Origin: Kribbella sp. ALI-6-A
GTDB lineage: Bacteria > Actinomycetota > Actinomycetes > Propionibacteriales > Kribbellaceae
Reading direction: 5' to 3'
DNA: 64,000 nt
Assembly: GCF_001984195.1 (NCBI RefSeq)
Contig: NZ_MTQN01000011.1
Location: 682,001 to 746,000 of the forward strand
Below are positions 25,855 through 34,126 of the stretch, piece by piece; position 1 is the stretch's first letter, and the number at the start of each line of letters is the position of its first letter. The notes below the pieces were generated by a model. That model made no database searches and was not told the DNA's origin. It saw only the letters and a list, made by a program, of their open reading frames with translations. A program made the position numbers and the translations under genes.

Positions 25855-26399
25855 CCGACCTCCTGGCGGACCCACTCGCCCAGGACCTTCGCGCTGGCGT
25901 CGACCTGAGCGGGCCAGTCCAAGGCGGCTTCGTCGGCGGAGTCCGAGACGTGCTTGACCAGCCGCACCGGTACGCCGAACTCACGGCAGGCGAAGGCGAC
26001 GCCGTACGCCTCCATGTCGACCAAGTGCGCCCGCTCGGCCAGGCGCTCCCGGACCGCCGGGTCGGTGACGAAGACGTCGCCGGAGGCCAGGACCGTGCCG
26101 TCGCCGCCCTCGATCGGCAGCGACTCCTTCGGATCCAGGCCGATCGCCCGGATCGCGTCGGCGTTGACGTCGTGGTTGACGACCTCGCTGGGAAGGAAGA
26201 GACCGGACAGGCCGTCGCGCAGGGCGCCCGTCGTACCGACGTTGAGCACGACCAGGTCGGTCGTGTCGGTCGTCGCGAGCGCCCGCGCGGTGGCCACCGC
26301 CGCCGCGGTCTTGCCGATCCCGGTCAGCACGACCGGGATCCCCTCGGGAACGTACTTCGCCTCACCCGCGATCGCGCTGACCACCAGATACCGAGTCAC
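25851..26399 (-). CDS. MTA/SAH-type nucleosidase (phosphorylase superfamily)
   Basis: 182 residues. The conserved strands VVLTGIGKTAAAVATARAL and VLNVGTTGALRDGL, followed by HLVDMEAYGVAFACREFGVP and LVKHVSDSAD, match PNP_UDP_1 proteins of the MTAN/futalosine hydrolase kind. The MEAY glutamate pair and the final Asp are the nucleoside-binding and catalytic residues. It cleaves the glycosidic bond of a purine nucleoside such as methylthioadenosine, S-adenosylhomocysteine or futalosine. At 182 residues it is shorter than standard MTAN (about 230). GTG 26399 follows TACTGT by seven bases, so it is probably leaderless. Confidence 0.85.
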   Translation of the reverse strand: MTRYLVVSAIAGEAKYVPEGIPVVLTGIGKTAAAVATARALATTDTTDLVVLNVGTTGALRDGLSGLFLPSEVVNHDVNADAIRAIGLDPKESLPIEGGDGTVLASGDVFVTDPAVRERLAERAHLVDMEAYGVAFACREFGVPVRLVKHVSDSADEAALDWPAQVDASAKVLGEWVRQEVG

Positions 26400-26420
26400 A
26401 GGCCGAACAGTAGCCTCCGC

Positions 26421-27302
26421 TCAGGGCAGGTCGACGTACGGCGCCAGGAAGGTGCGGGCCGACACGGTGTCGAGCCGGTAGACGACGTTCGTGGCGTAGC
26501 ACGGAACGTCACCGGTGATCGTCGTCGCGGCGAGCACCAACTGGCCGTTCAGGGTCACGAAGTTCGGGCCGCCCGAGTCGCCGTAGCAGGCGCCGCCGTT
26601 GCCCTGCGGGGCGATCATCGAGAGCCGCACCCAGGTCTTGTTCAGCGCGTTGAAGTCCTCGGGAGCCTTCAGCCGAACGCCGCCGCCGGGATGCGTGTGG
26701 CCACCCGGACCGCGGACCGCCTCCTGCGTGCCGTAGCCGACGACGAGCCACGACGCCGCGTCGAGCGCACGGCTGCCGAGGGAGTCCAACTGGCCGGCGG
26801 TCGGCAGGGTGGCCGGGGTGAAGTCCCACACATCGGCCGGAGTGGTCTGCCGGTCGGCGAAGTCGATCACGCCGATGTCGTGGGAGTCGGCCGAGTTGCC
26901 CGGGTACGCGGGGTCCTGGTGGGGATCGCCCTCGACGGCGTGCCCGTCGGCGACGAAGTCGGCCGCCGTCTGCGCGGGTGTCAGCCCGGCCGCGGCCGCC
27001 TGGTCGAGCAGCGACTGAACGTCCTGCTCGAGCGACACGTAGAACCGCGTCCCGGCCGGCCAGTCGTCGGTGCAGTGGGCCGCGGTCAGATAGGTGTCGT
27101 CGTCGATCATCGTCCCGCTGCAGACCCAGTCGAACCGGTCGGGCACGGCGTCACCGGTGGTGTCCCACAGCGCCATGAACGCGCCGACCTCGGTGCGTTC
27201 GGGTGCGGGGCTGGAGTTGTAGGAGTTGATCGCGGCGGCCGGCAGGGTGGCCGCGCAGGCGGCGGCTCCGGCGGCGAGCACGGCGATGATCTTGCGCTTC
27301 AT
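26421..27302 (-). CDS. Secreted trypsin-like serine protease (S1)
   Basis: 293 residues. A signal peptide (MKRKIIAVLAAGAAACAATL, AxA site) leads into the protease. The catalytic triad is His in YLTAAHCTDD, Asp in SHDIGVIDF and Ser in YGDSGGPNF. Two Cys pairs probably form disulfides. The long insert between His and Asp (DQAAAAGLTPAQTAADFVAD) is atypical of trypsin. ATG 27302 has GGGAGG upstream. The 208-base leader region up to ispG contains the ispG terminator and no gene. Confidence 0.93.
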   Translation of the reverse strand: MKRKIIAVLAAGAAACAATLPAAAINSYNSSPAPERTEVGAFMALWDTTGDAVPDRFDWVCSGTMIDDDTYLTAAHCTDDWPAGTRFYVSLEQDVQSLLDQAAAAGLTPAQTAADFVADGHAVEGDPHQDPAYPGNSADSHDIGVIDFADRQTTPADVWDFTPATLPTAGQLDSLGSRALDAASWLVVGYGTQEAVRGPGGHTHPGGGVRLKAPEDFNALNKTWVRLSMIAPQGNGGACYGDSGGPNFVTLNGQLVLAATTITGDVPCYATNVVYRLDTVSARTFLAPYVDLP

Positions 27303-27468
27303 GATTTGCCTCCCGACGGCCCGCCGCGGAAGTGTGCGGGCCGGTTCGCAGACTATGCGCAAGATCGAGGCGGTGGAAGGCGCCTGCGACAGACGAGGGA
27401 AACCCTGCACGCCGGTACGGCGGGGACGGCGTGCGCTCCACCAACCCAGCTCGGGCGGGAGTCCCGAG

Positions 27469-27502
27469 GGAACAGTCCGGCCTGCTCCGGCCGGACCGTT
27501 CC
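27469..27502 (-). terminator. Intrinsic terminator of the dxr-rseP-ispG operon
   Basis: GGAACGGTCCGGCC on the minus strand pairs with GGCCGGACTGTTCC, a 14-bp stem with one G-T pair and a six-base loop. It starts eight bases after the ispG stop. Confidence 0.82.
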
Positions 27503-27510
27503 GGGTGGGA

Positions 27511-28662
27511 TCAGCCGACGGTGACCGTCGGCTCGCCGCCCTCGACCGACTCGCCCATCTCCTCGGCGATCCGCATCGCTTCCTCGATCAGGGTCTCGAC
27601 GATCTGCGACTCCGGCACGGTCTTGATCACCTCGCCCTTGACGAAGATCTGGCCCTTGCCGTTGCCGGAAGCAACGCCGAGGTCGGCCTCCCGCGCCTCG
27701 CCCGGGCCGTTCACCACGCAGCCCATCACCGCGACCCGCAGCGGCACCTCCATGCCCTCGAGCCCGGCGGTGACCTGCTCGGCCAGCGTGTAGACGTCGA
27801 CCTGCGCGCGACCACACGACGGGCAGGACACGATCTCGAGCTTGCGCTCGCGCAGGTTCAGCGACTGCAGGATCTGCAGGCCGACCTTGACCTCCTCGAC
27901 CGGCGGCGCGGACAGCGAGACCCGGATGGTGTCCCCGATCCCCTTCGACAGCAGCGCGCCGAACGCGACCGCCGACTTGATCGTGCCCTGGAACGCCGGG
28001 CCCGCCTCGGTGACGCCGAGGTGCAGCGGCCAGTCGCCGCGCTCGGCCAGCAGCTCGTAGGCCTTCACCATCACGACCGGGTCGTTGTGCTTGACCGAGA
28101 TCTTGAAGTCGTGGAAGTCGTGCTCCTCGAACAGCGACGCCTCCCAGACCGCGGACTCGACCAGCGCCTCGGGCGTGGCCTTGCCGTACTTCTGCAGCAG
28201 CCGCGGGTCCAGCGAGCCGGCGTTCACGCCGATCCGGATCGAGGTGCCGTGGTCCTTGGCGGCCGCGGCGATCTCCTTGACCTGGTCGTCGAACTTGCGG
28301 ATGTTGCCCGGGTTGACCCGGACCGCCGCGCACCCGGCCTCGATCGCGGCGAACACGTACTTGGGCTGGAAGTGGATGTCGGCGATCACCGGGATCTGCG
28401 AGTGCCTGGCGATCTCCGGCAGCGCGTCGGCGTCGTCCTGCGACGGGCAGGCGACCCTGACGATGTCGCAGCCGGCCGCGGTCAGCTCCGCGATCTGCTG
28501 CAGCGTGGTGTTGACGTCGGCGGTCAGCGTGGTCGTCATCGACTGCACCGACACCGGCGCGTCGCCACCGACCAGCACCTTGCCCACCTTGATCTGGCGG
28601 GTCTTGCGGCGCGGGGCGAGGGTCGGCGGAGGCAGCGCGGGCATGCCCAGGGAGATGCTCAT
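27511..28662 (-). CDS. ispG: 4-hydroxy-3-methylbut-2-enyl-diphosphate synthase
   Basis: 383 residues, the usual bacterial length. [21 protein letters not shown] opens the TIM barrel; the iron-sulfur cysteines are CPSCGR and [10 protein letters not shown] near the C-terminus. It converts methylerythritol cyclodiphosphate to HMBPP in the MEP isoprenoid pathway, using a [4Fe-4S] cluster. ATG 28662 has AAAGGA a few bases upstream. It is the last gene of dxr-rseP-ispG, separated from rseP by 28 bases, with a strong terminator after it. Confidence 0.97.
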   Translation of the reverse strand: MSISLGMPALPPPTLAPRRKTRQIKVGKVLVGGDAPVSVQSMTTTLTADVNTTLQQIAELTAAGCDIVRVACPSQDDADALPEIARHSQIPVIADIHFQPKYVFAAIEAGCAAVRVNPGNIRKFDDQVKEIAAAAKDHGTSIRIGVNAGSLDPRLLQKYGKATPEALVESAVWEASLFEEHDFHDFKISVKHNDPVVMVKAYELLAERGDWPLHLGVTEAGPAFQGTIKSAVAFGALLSKGIGDTIRVSLSAPPVEEVKVGLQILQSLNLRERKLEIVSCPSCGRAQVDVYTLAEQVTAGLEGMEVPLRVAVMGCVVNGPGEAREADLGVASGNGKGQIFVKGEVIKTVPESQIVETLIEEAMRIAEEMGESVEGGEPTVTVG

Positions 28663-28690
28663 TGGTCCTTTGTCCGTGAGGGGGTGAGGG

Positions 28691-30001
28691 TCATCCGTTG
28701 AACAGACGGATCGGGTTGACGATGTCGGCGACGACGAGCAGCACGCCCATCACCACGATGACGCTGGCCGCCACGTAGGCGATCGGCAGCAGTTTGGCGA
28801 CGTCCACGTAGCCGGGATCGGGACGGCCGAGCAGCTTGGCGAAGCCGCGCTTGATGCCCTCCCAGATCGCGCCGACCATGTGCCCGCCGTCCAGTGGCAG
28901 CAGCGGGATGAAGTTGAACAGGGCCAGGAACAGGTTCAGCGAGGCGAGCAGCTGGACCAGGAACGACAGCCGCGCGGCCACCGCCAGGTCGCTGTTCGAG
29001 GCGACCTCGCCGGCCACCCGGCTGGCGCCGACCACGCTCATCGGGCTGTCCAGATCGCGCTCGCCGCCGACGATCGACTTGGCCACCCCGACCAGCTTCT
29101 CGGGGAACCGGCCGAGCGCCTGGACGGTGGCCACCGTCATCCGGCCCATCTCGTCGACCACGAACCCGAAGTCCTGCCGCTCGATCTTGCTCTCCGGCGA
29201 CACCCCGAGGAAGCCGACCGAGACGAACTTGTCCGAGCCCGGCTCCTCGCGGACCTGGTTGACGATCGTGCTGGTCTTCAGTTCCGTCTGCCGGCCGTCG
29301 CGCTCGACCATGATGGTGGCCGGCTTGTCGGTGTTGTTCCGGATCAGCGGGGTGAGCTGGTCCCAGCTCTCGATCGGGGTGCCGTTGAAGGAGACGATCT
29401 TGTCGCCCACCTGGAATCCGGCCGTCTTGGCCGGCGACTCCTTGTCGCCGCTCTGGCACTTGCGGTCCGCGGAGGCCTGCGAGGCCGGGATCACACAGTC
29501 GGTGACGGTGGCGACCGTGGTCTGCGCGACCGGGCTGCCGTACAGCATGTAGAGACCGCCGAACAGGACGAACGCGATCACCACGTTGACCAGCGGTCCG
29601 GACGCCATCACGATCAGCTTCTTCCACCACACCTTCTGGTAGAACAGCCGGCCGTCGTCGGCGGCGGAGATCGTCTCGTACTCCGCGGAGCGGGCGTTCT
29701 CCACCATCGACTGGATCGGCCCGGTGTTGGCCTTGCGGACCTTGGTCGGGTCCTGGCCCTTGGCCGGCGGCAGCATGCCGATGATCCGGACGAACCCACC
29801 GGCCGGGATCGCCTTGATCCCGTACTCGGTCTCGCCGCGCTTGACCGACCAGACCGTCCGGCCGAAGCCGACGAAGAACTGGGTGACCTTCATCCCGAAG
29901 GCCTTGGCCGGGAGCATGTGACCCAGCTCATGCAGGCCGACCGAGACAAGGATGCCCACGACGAACAGAACGATGCCGATGAAGGTGAGCAGTGCGGTCA
30001 T
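28691..30001 (-). CDS. rseP: RseP/Rip1-type site-2 intramembrane metalloprotease
   Basis: 436 residues. The zinc motif HELGH is at residues 24-28 within the first helix, a PDZ domain ([20 protein letters not shown]) lies near 195-260, and the third metal ligand is in [17 protein letters not shown] near 375. Four membrane segments are evident. It cleaves anti-sigma factors or other single-pass proteins inside the membrane. The start ATG 30001 overlaps the dxr stop as ATGA. The dxr-rseP-ispG order is the standard actinobacterial arrangement. Confidence 0.95.
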   Translation of the reverse strand: MTALLTFIGIVLFVVGILVSVGLHELGHMLPAKAFGMKVTQFFVGFGRTVWSVKRGETEYGIKAIPAGGFVRIIGMLPPAKGQDPTKVRKANTGPIQSMVENARSAEYETISAADDGRLFYQKVWWKKLIVMASGPLVNVVIAFVLFGGLYMLYGSPVAQTTVATVTDCVIPASQASADRKCQSGDKESPAKTAGFQVGDKIVSFNGTPIESWDQLTPLIRNNTDKPATIMVERDGRQTELKTSTIVNQVREEPGSDKFVSVGFLGVSPESKIERQDFGFVVDEMGRMTVATVQALGRFPEKLVGVAKSIVGGERDLDSPMSVVGASRVAGEVASNSDLAVAARLSFLVQLLASLNLFLALFNFIPLLPLDGGHMVGAIWEGIKRGFAKLLGRPDPGYVDVAKLLPIAYVAASVIVVMGVLLVVADIVNPIRLFNG

Positions 30002-31224
30002 GCCGGTAGGGTCTCCTGGCCGTTGTCGTTCCCGATGGCGGTGAGCTCACGGGCCCGGGCGCGGGCCCAGGCGTCCGCGGCGAGCACGTCGTCGATGGAC
30101 AGTTCCTCGTACGAGGGTACGTCGTGTTCGGTCACCACCCGGGCGACGGTGTCGACGATCGCCAGGAACGGCAGGCGGCCGTCACGGAACGCCTGCACGC
30201 AGACCTCGTTCGCCGCGTTGAACACCGCCGGAGCGGTGCCGCCCCGGGTCCCGGCCTCGCGGGCCAGCTGGACCGACGGGAACGCCTCGTCGTCGAGCGG
30301 CAGGAACTGCCAGGTGCTCGCCTCGGCGAAGTCCCATGGCGGCGACGCGTCCGGTATCCGGTCGGGCCAGCTCAGGCCGAGCGCGATCGGCAGCGTCATC
30401 GTCGGCAGCCCGACCTGCGCGATCGTGGCACCGTCGTGGAACTCGACCATCGAGTGCACCGCCTGCTGCGGGTGCACGACGACGTCCACCCGGTCGATCG
30501 GGATGCCGAACAGCAGGTGCGCCTCGATCAGCTCGAGCCCCTTGTTGACCAGGGTGGCGGAGTTGATCGTGACGACCGGCCCCATCGCGAAGTTCGGGTG
30601 GGCGAGCGCCTGCTCGACGGTCACGCCGGCCAGCTCGGACCGGGCGCGGCCGAGGAACGGGCCGCCGCTCGCCGTCAGCAGCAGCTTGCGGACCTCGTCA
30701 CCGCTGCCGCCGCGCAAGCACTGGGCGATCGCGCTGTGCTCGGAGTCGACCGGCACGATCTGGCCCGGCTTGACCCGCCGGGTGACCAGCGGGCCGCCGA
30801 TGACCAGGGACTCCTTGTTCGCCAGGGCGAGGGTGTTGCCGGCGTCCAGCGCGGCCAGCGTCGGCCGCAGGCCGAGCGAACCGGTGATGCCGTTCAGTAC
30901 GACGTCGCAGGGCAGCGCGGCGAGCTCGCTCGACGCGTCCGGCCCGGTGAGGATCTTGGGGATCCGGAACTCGCCCCGCGTGTACCCCCGGCGCTGCGCC
31001 TCGGCGTAGAAGGCCAGCTGCAGGTCCTGCGCGACCGTGGCGCGGGCGACGGCCACCACCTCGACCTCGAACTCCAGCGCCTGCCGCGCGAGCAGGTCGA
31101 CGTGCTCCCCGCCGGCCGACAGGGCGCAGACCCGGAACCGGTCGCGGTTCCGGCCGATCAGCTCCAGCGCTTGGGTGCCGATGGAGCCGGTCGAGCCGAG
31201 GATGACGACGGTACGCGGATTCAC
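29998..31224 (-). CDS. dxr: 1-deoxy-D-xylulose-5-phosphate reductoisomerase
   Basis: 408 residues. NADPH site [16 protein letters not shown] at the N-terminus; [28 protein letters not shown] and the flexible-loop region [20 protein letters not shown] are the conserved active-site segments. It performs the first committed step of the MEP pathway. GTG 31224 is the only start that keeps the GSTGSIG strand. First gene of the operon with rseP and ispG. Confidence 0.97.
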   Translation of the reverse strand: MNPRTVVILGSTGSIGTQALELIGRNRDRFRVCALSAGGEHVDLLARQALEFEVEVVAVARATVAQDLQLAFYAEAQRRGYTRGEFRIPKILTGPDASSELAALPCDVVLNGITGSLGLRPTLAALDAGNTLALANKESLVIGGPLVTRRVKPGQIVPVDSEHSAIAQCLRGGSGDEVRKLLLTASGGPFLGRARSELAGVTVEQALAHPNFAMGPVVTINSATLVNKGLELIEAHLLFGIPIDRVDVVVHPQQAVHSMVEFHDGATIAQVGLPTMTLPIALGLSWPDRIPDASPPWDFAEASTWQFLPLDDEAFPSVQLAREAGTRGGTAPAVFNAANEVCVQAFRDGRLPFLAIVDTVARVVTEHDVPSYEELSIDDVLAADAWARARARELTAIGNDNGQETLPA

Positions 31225-31321
31225 CCAGCCATTGTTTCAGGTCAGCACGGTCGCCAGCGATTCGCCGTACGACGGCCTGTGGACAGCGGTTTCGACCGGG
31301 TCCCGGCGCTACCGTGAACCC

Positions 31322-31897
31322 ATGAGTCTGGAACAGCCGCCACCAGCCCGCCGTGCCTCCGATCGCGACCGGGAGCAGGCCGCCTCGCTGGTGCAGGAAG
31401 CCCACGGCGACGGCCGGCTCGACTTCCAGGAGCTGGACGAGCGGCTGACCCAGGTCTACTCGGCCAAGACCGAGCTCGAGCTGCGCGCCGCCACCGCGGA
31501 CCTGACCCCCGCCGAGCCCACCGGCCCCGCCGAGGTGGTCATCCGGGCCAAGCACAGCTCGCAGAAGCGCGAAGGGGCCTGGCAGGTGCCGGCGCGGGTC
31601 GTCACGCAGGCCGAGCACTCCAGCATGAAGCTCGACTTCACCGACGCTCTGGTCCGCCGGCCCGAGGTGCAGGTGGTCGCCGAACTGAAGCACAGCTCGA
31701 TCACCATCATCGTGCCGAGGGGCTGGGTGGTGAGCCTCGACGAGATCGACGTGGTCGGCAGTTCGACCAGCAACAAGACCGGCCCGGCCGAGCGCGACGG
31801 TGTCCGGCTGGTCGTCACCGGCCAGGCGAAGTGGAGCTCGGTCGTCGTCCGGCATCCGCGCACGCGGCGCTGGTGGTGGCCGTTCTCCAGCAAATGA
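31322..31897 (+). CDS. DUF1707/LiaF-like protein
   Basis: 191 residues. The N-terminal 60 residues (RASDRDREQAASLVQEAHGD, FQELDERLTQVYSAKTELEL) are the DUF1707 domain. The C-terminal part has repeated HSS motifs (AKHSSQK, AEHSSMK, LKHSSITII, AKWSSVVV) of the cell-wall-active-antibiotics-response (LiaF C-terminal) type, a beta-helical fold. No membrane helix. Role unknown; related proteins connect to envelope-stress signalling. ATG 31322 follows TACCGT by six bases. Diverges from dxr. Confidence 0.85.
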   Translation: MSLEQPPPARRASDRDREQAASLVQEAHGDGRLDFQELDERLTQVYSAKTELELRAATADLTPAEPTGPAEVVIRAKHSSQKREGAWQVPARVVTQAEHSSMKLDFTDALVRRPEVQVVAELKHSSITIIVPRGWVVSLDEIDVVGSSTSNKTGPAERDGVRLVVTGQAKWSSVVVRHPRTRRWWWPFSSK

Positions 31898-31927
31898 GGT
31901 TTTCCGCAGCTGCTGAGGTGAGGCGTT

Positions 31928-31943
31928 CCACAGGTCACTGTGG
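31928..31943. other. Short hairpin CCACAG-GTCA-CTGTGG
   Basis: Six-base perfect arms with a four-base loop, 31 bases after the DUF1707 stop and about 50 bases before the acyl-CoA dehydrogenase start. It could be a weak terminator or an operator; too short to decide. Confidence 0.3.
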
Positions 31944-31990
31944 GGTTCACCGCAGGGACGGCCGGTGCGGGTTGCGGATAGTTTGACGGC

Positions 31991-33154
31991 ATGACCGTTT
32001 CCCTGGATCTCGTGGACGTGGACTCGCTGCTCACCGAGGAGGAGGTCGCGATCCGCGCGACCACCCGCCGGTTCGCCGACGAGCGGCTGCGGCCGTCGCT
32101 GCCGGAGTGGTTCGAGGCGGCCAGCATCCCCGCCCGCGAGCTGGCCAAGGAGCTCGGCTCGCTCGGGCTGCTCGGGATGCACCTGACCGGGTACGGATGC
32201 GCCGGGCTCGGTCCGGTCGCGTACGGGCTGGCCTGTCTGGAGATCGAGGCGGCCGACTCCGGCATGCGCTCGCTGGTGTCGGTGCAGGGTTCGCTGGCGA
32301 TGTACGCGATCTGGAAGTACGGCAACGAGGAGCAGAAGACCGAATGGCTGCCGCGGATGGCGGCCGGCGAGGCGATCGGCTGTTTCGGGCTGACCGAGCC
32401 GGACTTCGGCTCCAACCCCGGCGGGATGCGGACCAGCGCCCGCCGCGACGGCGACGACTGGATCCTGAACGGGTCGAAGATGTGGATCACCAACGGCTCG
32501 ATCGCCGACGTCGCGGTGGTCTGGGCGCGGACCGACGACGGGGTACGCGGGTTCGTCGTACCGACGTCGGCGCCGGGCTTCTCGGCGCCCGAGATCACCC
32601 GCAAGCTGTCGTTGCGCGCGTCGGTGACGTCGGAGCTGATCCTGACCGACGTCCGGCTGCCGGCCTCGGCGATGCTGCCGGAGGCGCGCGGGCTGTCGGG
32701 TCCGCTCGGGTGCCTCAACGAGGCCCGGTTTGGGATCATCTTCGGCGCGATGGGCGCGGCCCGGGACTGCCTGGAGACGGCCGTGTCGTACGCCGGTGAG
32801 CGGCAGGTCTTCGACAAACCGCTGTCGGCGTACCAGCTGACCCAGGCGAAACTCGCCGACATGGCCGTCGAGCTGAACAAGGGCATCCTGCTCGCCGTGC
32901 ACCTCGGCCGGCTGAAGGAGAAGGGCGCGCTGCGGCCCGAGCAGGTCAGCGTCGGCAAGCTGAACAACGTTCGCGAGGCGATCGCGATCGCCCGCGAGTG
33001 CCGCACGATCCTGGCCGCGAACGGGATCAGCGGGGAGTACCCGGTGCTGCGGCACGCCAACAACCTCGAGTCGGTGCTCACCTACGAGGGCACGTCCGAG
33101 GTGCACCAGCTGGTGATCGGCCAGGCACTGACCGGCCAAGCCGCCTTCCGGTGA
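31991..33154 (+). CDS. Acyl-CoA dehydrogenase, glutaryl-CoA dehydrogenase-like
   Basis: 387 residues, standard length. The FAD/substrate segments IGCFGLTEPDFGSNPGGM and WILNGSKMWITNGSIADVAV are clear; the catalytic Glu lies in LTYEGTSEVHQLVIGQALTG, in the position used by short-chain and glutaryl-CoA dehydrogenases. LTQAKLADMAVELNKG also fits GcdH. It oxidises an acyl-CoA in the cytosol with an electron-transfer flavoprotein; glutaryl-CoA (lysine/tryptophan breakdown) is the best guess. ATG 31991 is preceded by TAGTTT with six bases between. Followed by a strong terminator. Confidence 0.9.
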   Translation: MTVSLDLVDVDSLLTEEEVAIRATTRRFADERLRPSLPEWFEAASIPARELAKELGSLGLLGMHLTGYGCAGLGPVAYGLACLEIEAADSGMRSLVSVQGSLAMYAIWKYGNEEQKTEWLPRMAAGEAIGCFGLTEPDFGSNPGGMRTSARRDGDDWILNGSKMWITNGSIADVAVVWARTDDGVRGFVVPTSAPGFSAPEITRKLSLRASVTSELILTDVRLPASAMLPEARGLSGPLGCLNEARFGIIFGAMGAARDCLETAVSYAGERQVFDKPLSAYQLTQAKLADMAVELNKGILLAVHLGRLKEKGALRPEQVSVGKLNNVREAIAIARECRTILAANGISGEYPVLRHANNLESVLTYEGTSEVHQLVIGQALTGQAAFR

Positions 33155-33162
33155 CCCGACCG

Positions 33163-33193
33163 CCCGGACGGTTGTGCATGGCAACCGTCCGGG
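33163..33193 (+). terminator. Intrinsic terminator after the acyl-CoA dehydrogenase
   Basis: CCCGGACGGTTG and CAACCGTCCGGG form a perfect 12-bp stem with a seven-base loop, starting eight bases after the stop. Partial pairing continues outside the stem (ACCG with TGGGT). Confidence 0.85.
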
Positions 33194-33300
33194 TGGGTAC
33201 TGGGAGTGAACAAGGTTGACGCAGTGTCACCCGCCCCCGCCCGAGTGGAAACGACCGTGCTTTGAGCCGGAGCCGCCACCTCTGGACAGGGAGGAAGAGT

Positions 33301-33594
33301 ATGCGTATCAGCGTCGGGATCTTCCTGATCGCCGCCGGAGCCATCATCGCGTTCGGCATCCGGGACACCTCCGGACCGATCGACTTCACCGTGGTCGGCA
33401 TCGTCGTCATGCTGGCCGGTGCGGCCGGAATCTGGCTGTCGTACAGCGTCGCCAACCGCAATCGCGCCCAAACCGACGACACCCCGGTGATCGCCCCGCG
33501 GGTCGAGGAGCAGTACAACACCGACCCGCACACGTACCCGCTGCAGCACGAGATCGACGTCACCCCGACCGAGTACAAACCGGACCGGCACTAG
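33301..33594 (+). CDS. DUF6458-type small membrane protein
   Basis: 97 residues. Two hydrophobic segments (ISVGIFLIAAGAIIAFGI and FTVVGIVVMLAGAAGIWLSY) flank a short polar turn, the DUF6458 layout, followed by a hydrophilic tail ending TYPLQHEIDVTPTEYKPDRH. Function unknown. ATG 33301 has GGGAGGAAGAG immediately upstream. It abuts the convergent GNAT gene with no gap. Confidence 0.85.
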   Translation: MRISVGIFLIAAGAIIAFGIRDTSGPIDFTVVGIVVMLAGAAGIWLSYSVANRNRAQTDDTPVIAPRVEEQYNTDPHTYPLQHEIDVTPTEYKPDRH

Positions 33595-34086
33595 TCACAG
33601 CCGCTTGATCAGGTAGTCACACGGGTCGGCATGAGACCGAACGATCGCGCCGTCCGCGGCCTTCTCGGTCCAGATGTCGATCACTCGCGGACCTGACCAC
33701 CTCCGGTACCCAAGACGCTCGTACAACCGCCGAGCGCCCGGGTTGTCGGGACCGACTCCCAGACCGATCACGGGTCGCGCCCACTCCACCGCGACCGCTT
33801 CGGCCGCCGCAATCAACGCCGTACCGACGCCTTGATTGGGAGCGTAGGCGTGCAGCCCGTTGATCTCGGCCGGATCCACATCGGCGCGCACTTCGGCGTA
33901 CTTGGACTGTCGCAGCACCATGCTGTGCCCGACGATTTCGCCCGCCCGATGGGCCAGCAGGAACAGTCCGTCTCCACGCTCCTGCGTCGCCCACCGCTCT
34001 CGGGTGTGATGCAACACCACCGGATTGTCGGCGAACCCGTCGATCAACCGCTCGACGTCCGCCAGTGTCGCAGGCCTGATCCGCAT
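33595..34086 (-). CDS. GNAT-family N-acetyltransferase
   Basis: 163 residues. The acetyl-CoA loop is APNQGVGTALIAAAEAVAVE (Q-x-x-G-x-G/A form), followed by LGVGPDNPGARRLYERLGYR, the usual closing segment. Substrate unknown. ATG 34086 (MRIRPATLADVERLIDGF) starts the conserved domain; the ribosome site (GGTCGGTGG) is weak. It lies 40 bases downstream of rny on the same strand and may be cotranscribed. Confidence 0.88.
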   Translation of the reverse strand: MRIRPATLADVERLIDGFADNPVVLHHTRERWATQERGDGLFLLAHRAGEIVGHSMVLRQSKYAEVRADVDPAEINGLHAYAPNQGVGTALIAAAEAVAVEWARPVIGLGVGPDNPGARRLYERLGYRRWSGPRVIDIWTEKAADGAIVRSHADPCDYLIKRL

Positions 34087-34126
34087 CCACCGACCGTACG
34101 ACGCCGGCCACCGCGCGGCATTCGGA

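Noticed and set aside
28880-31009. Plus-strand frame of about 700 codons over rseP and dxr
   Set aside because: Antisense shadow of two well-defined genes, a common artefact at 70% GC.
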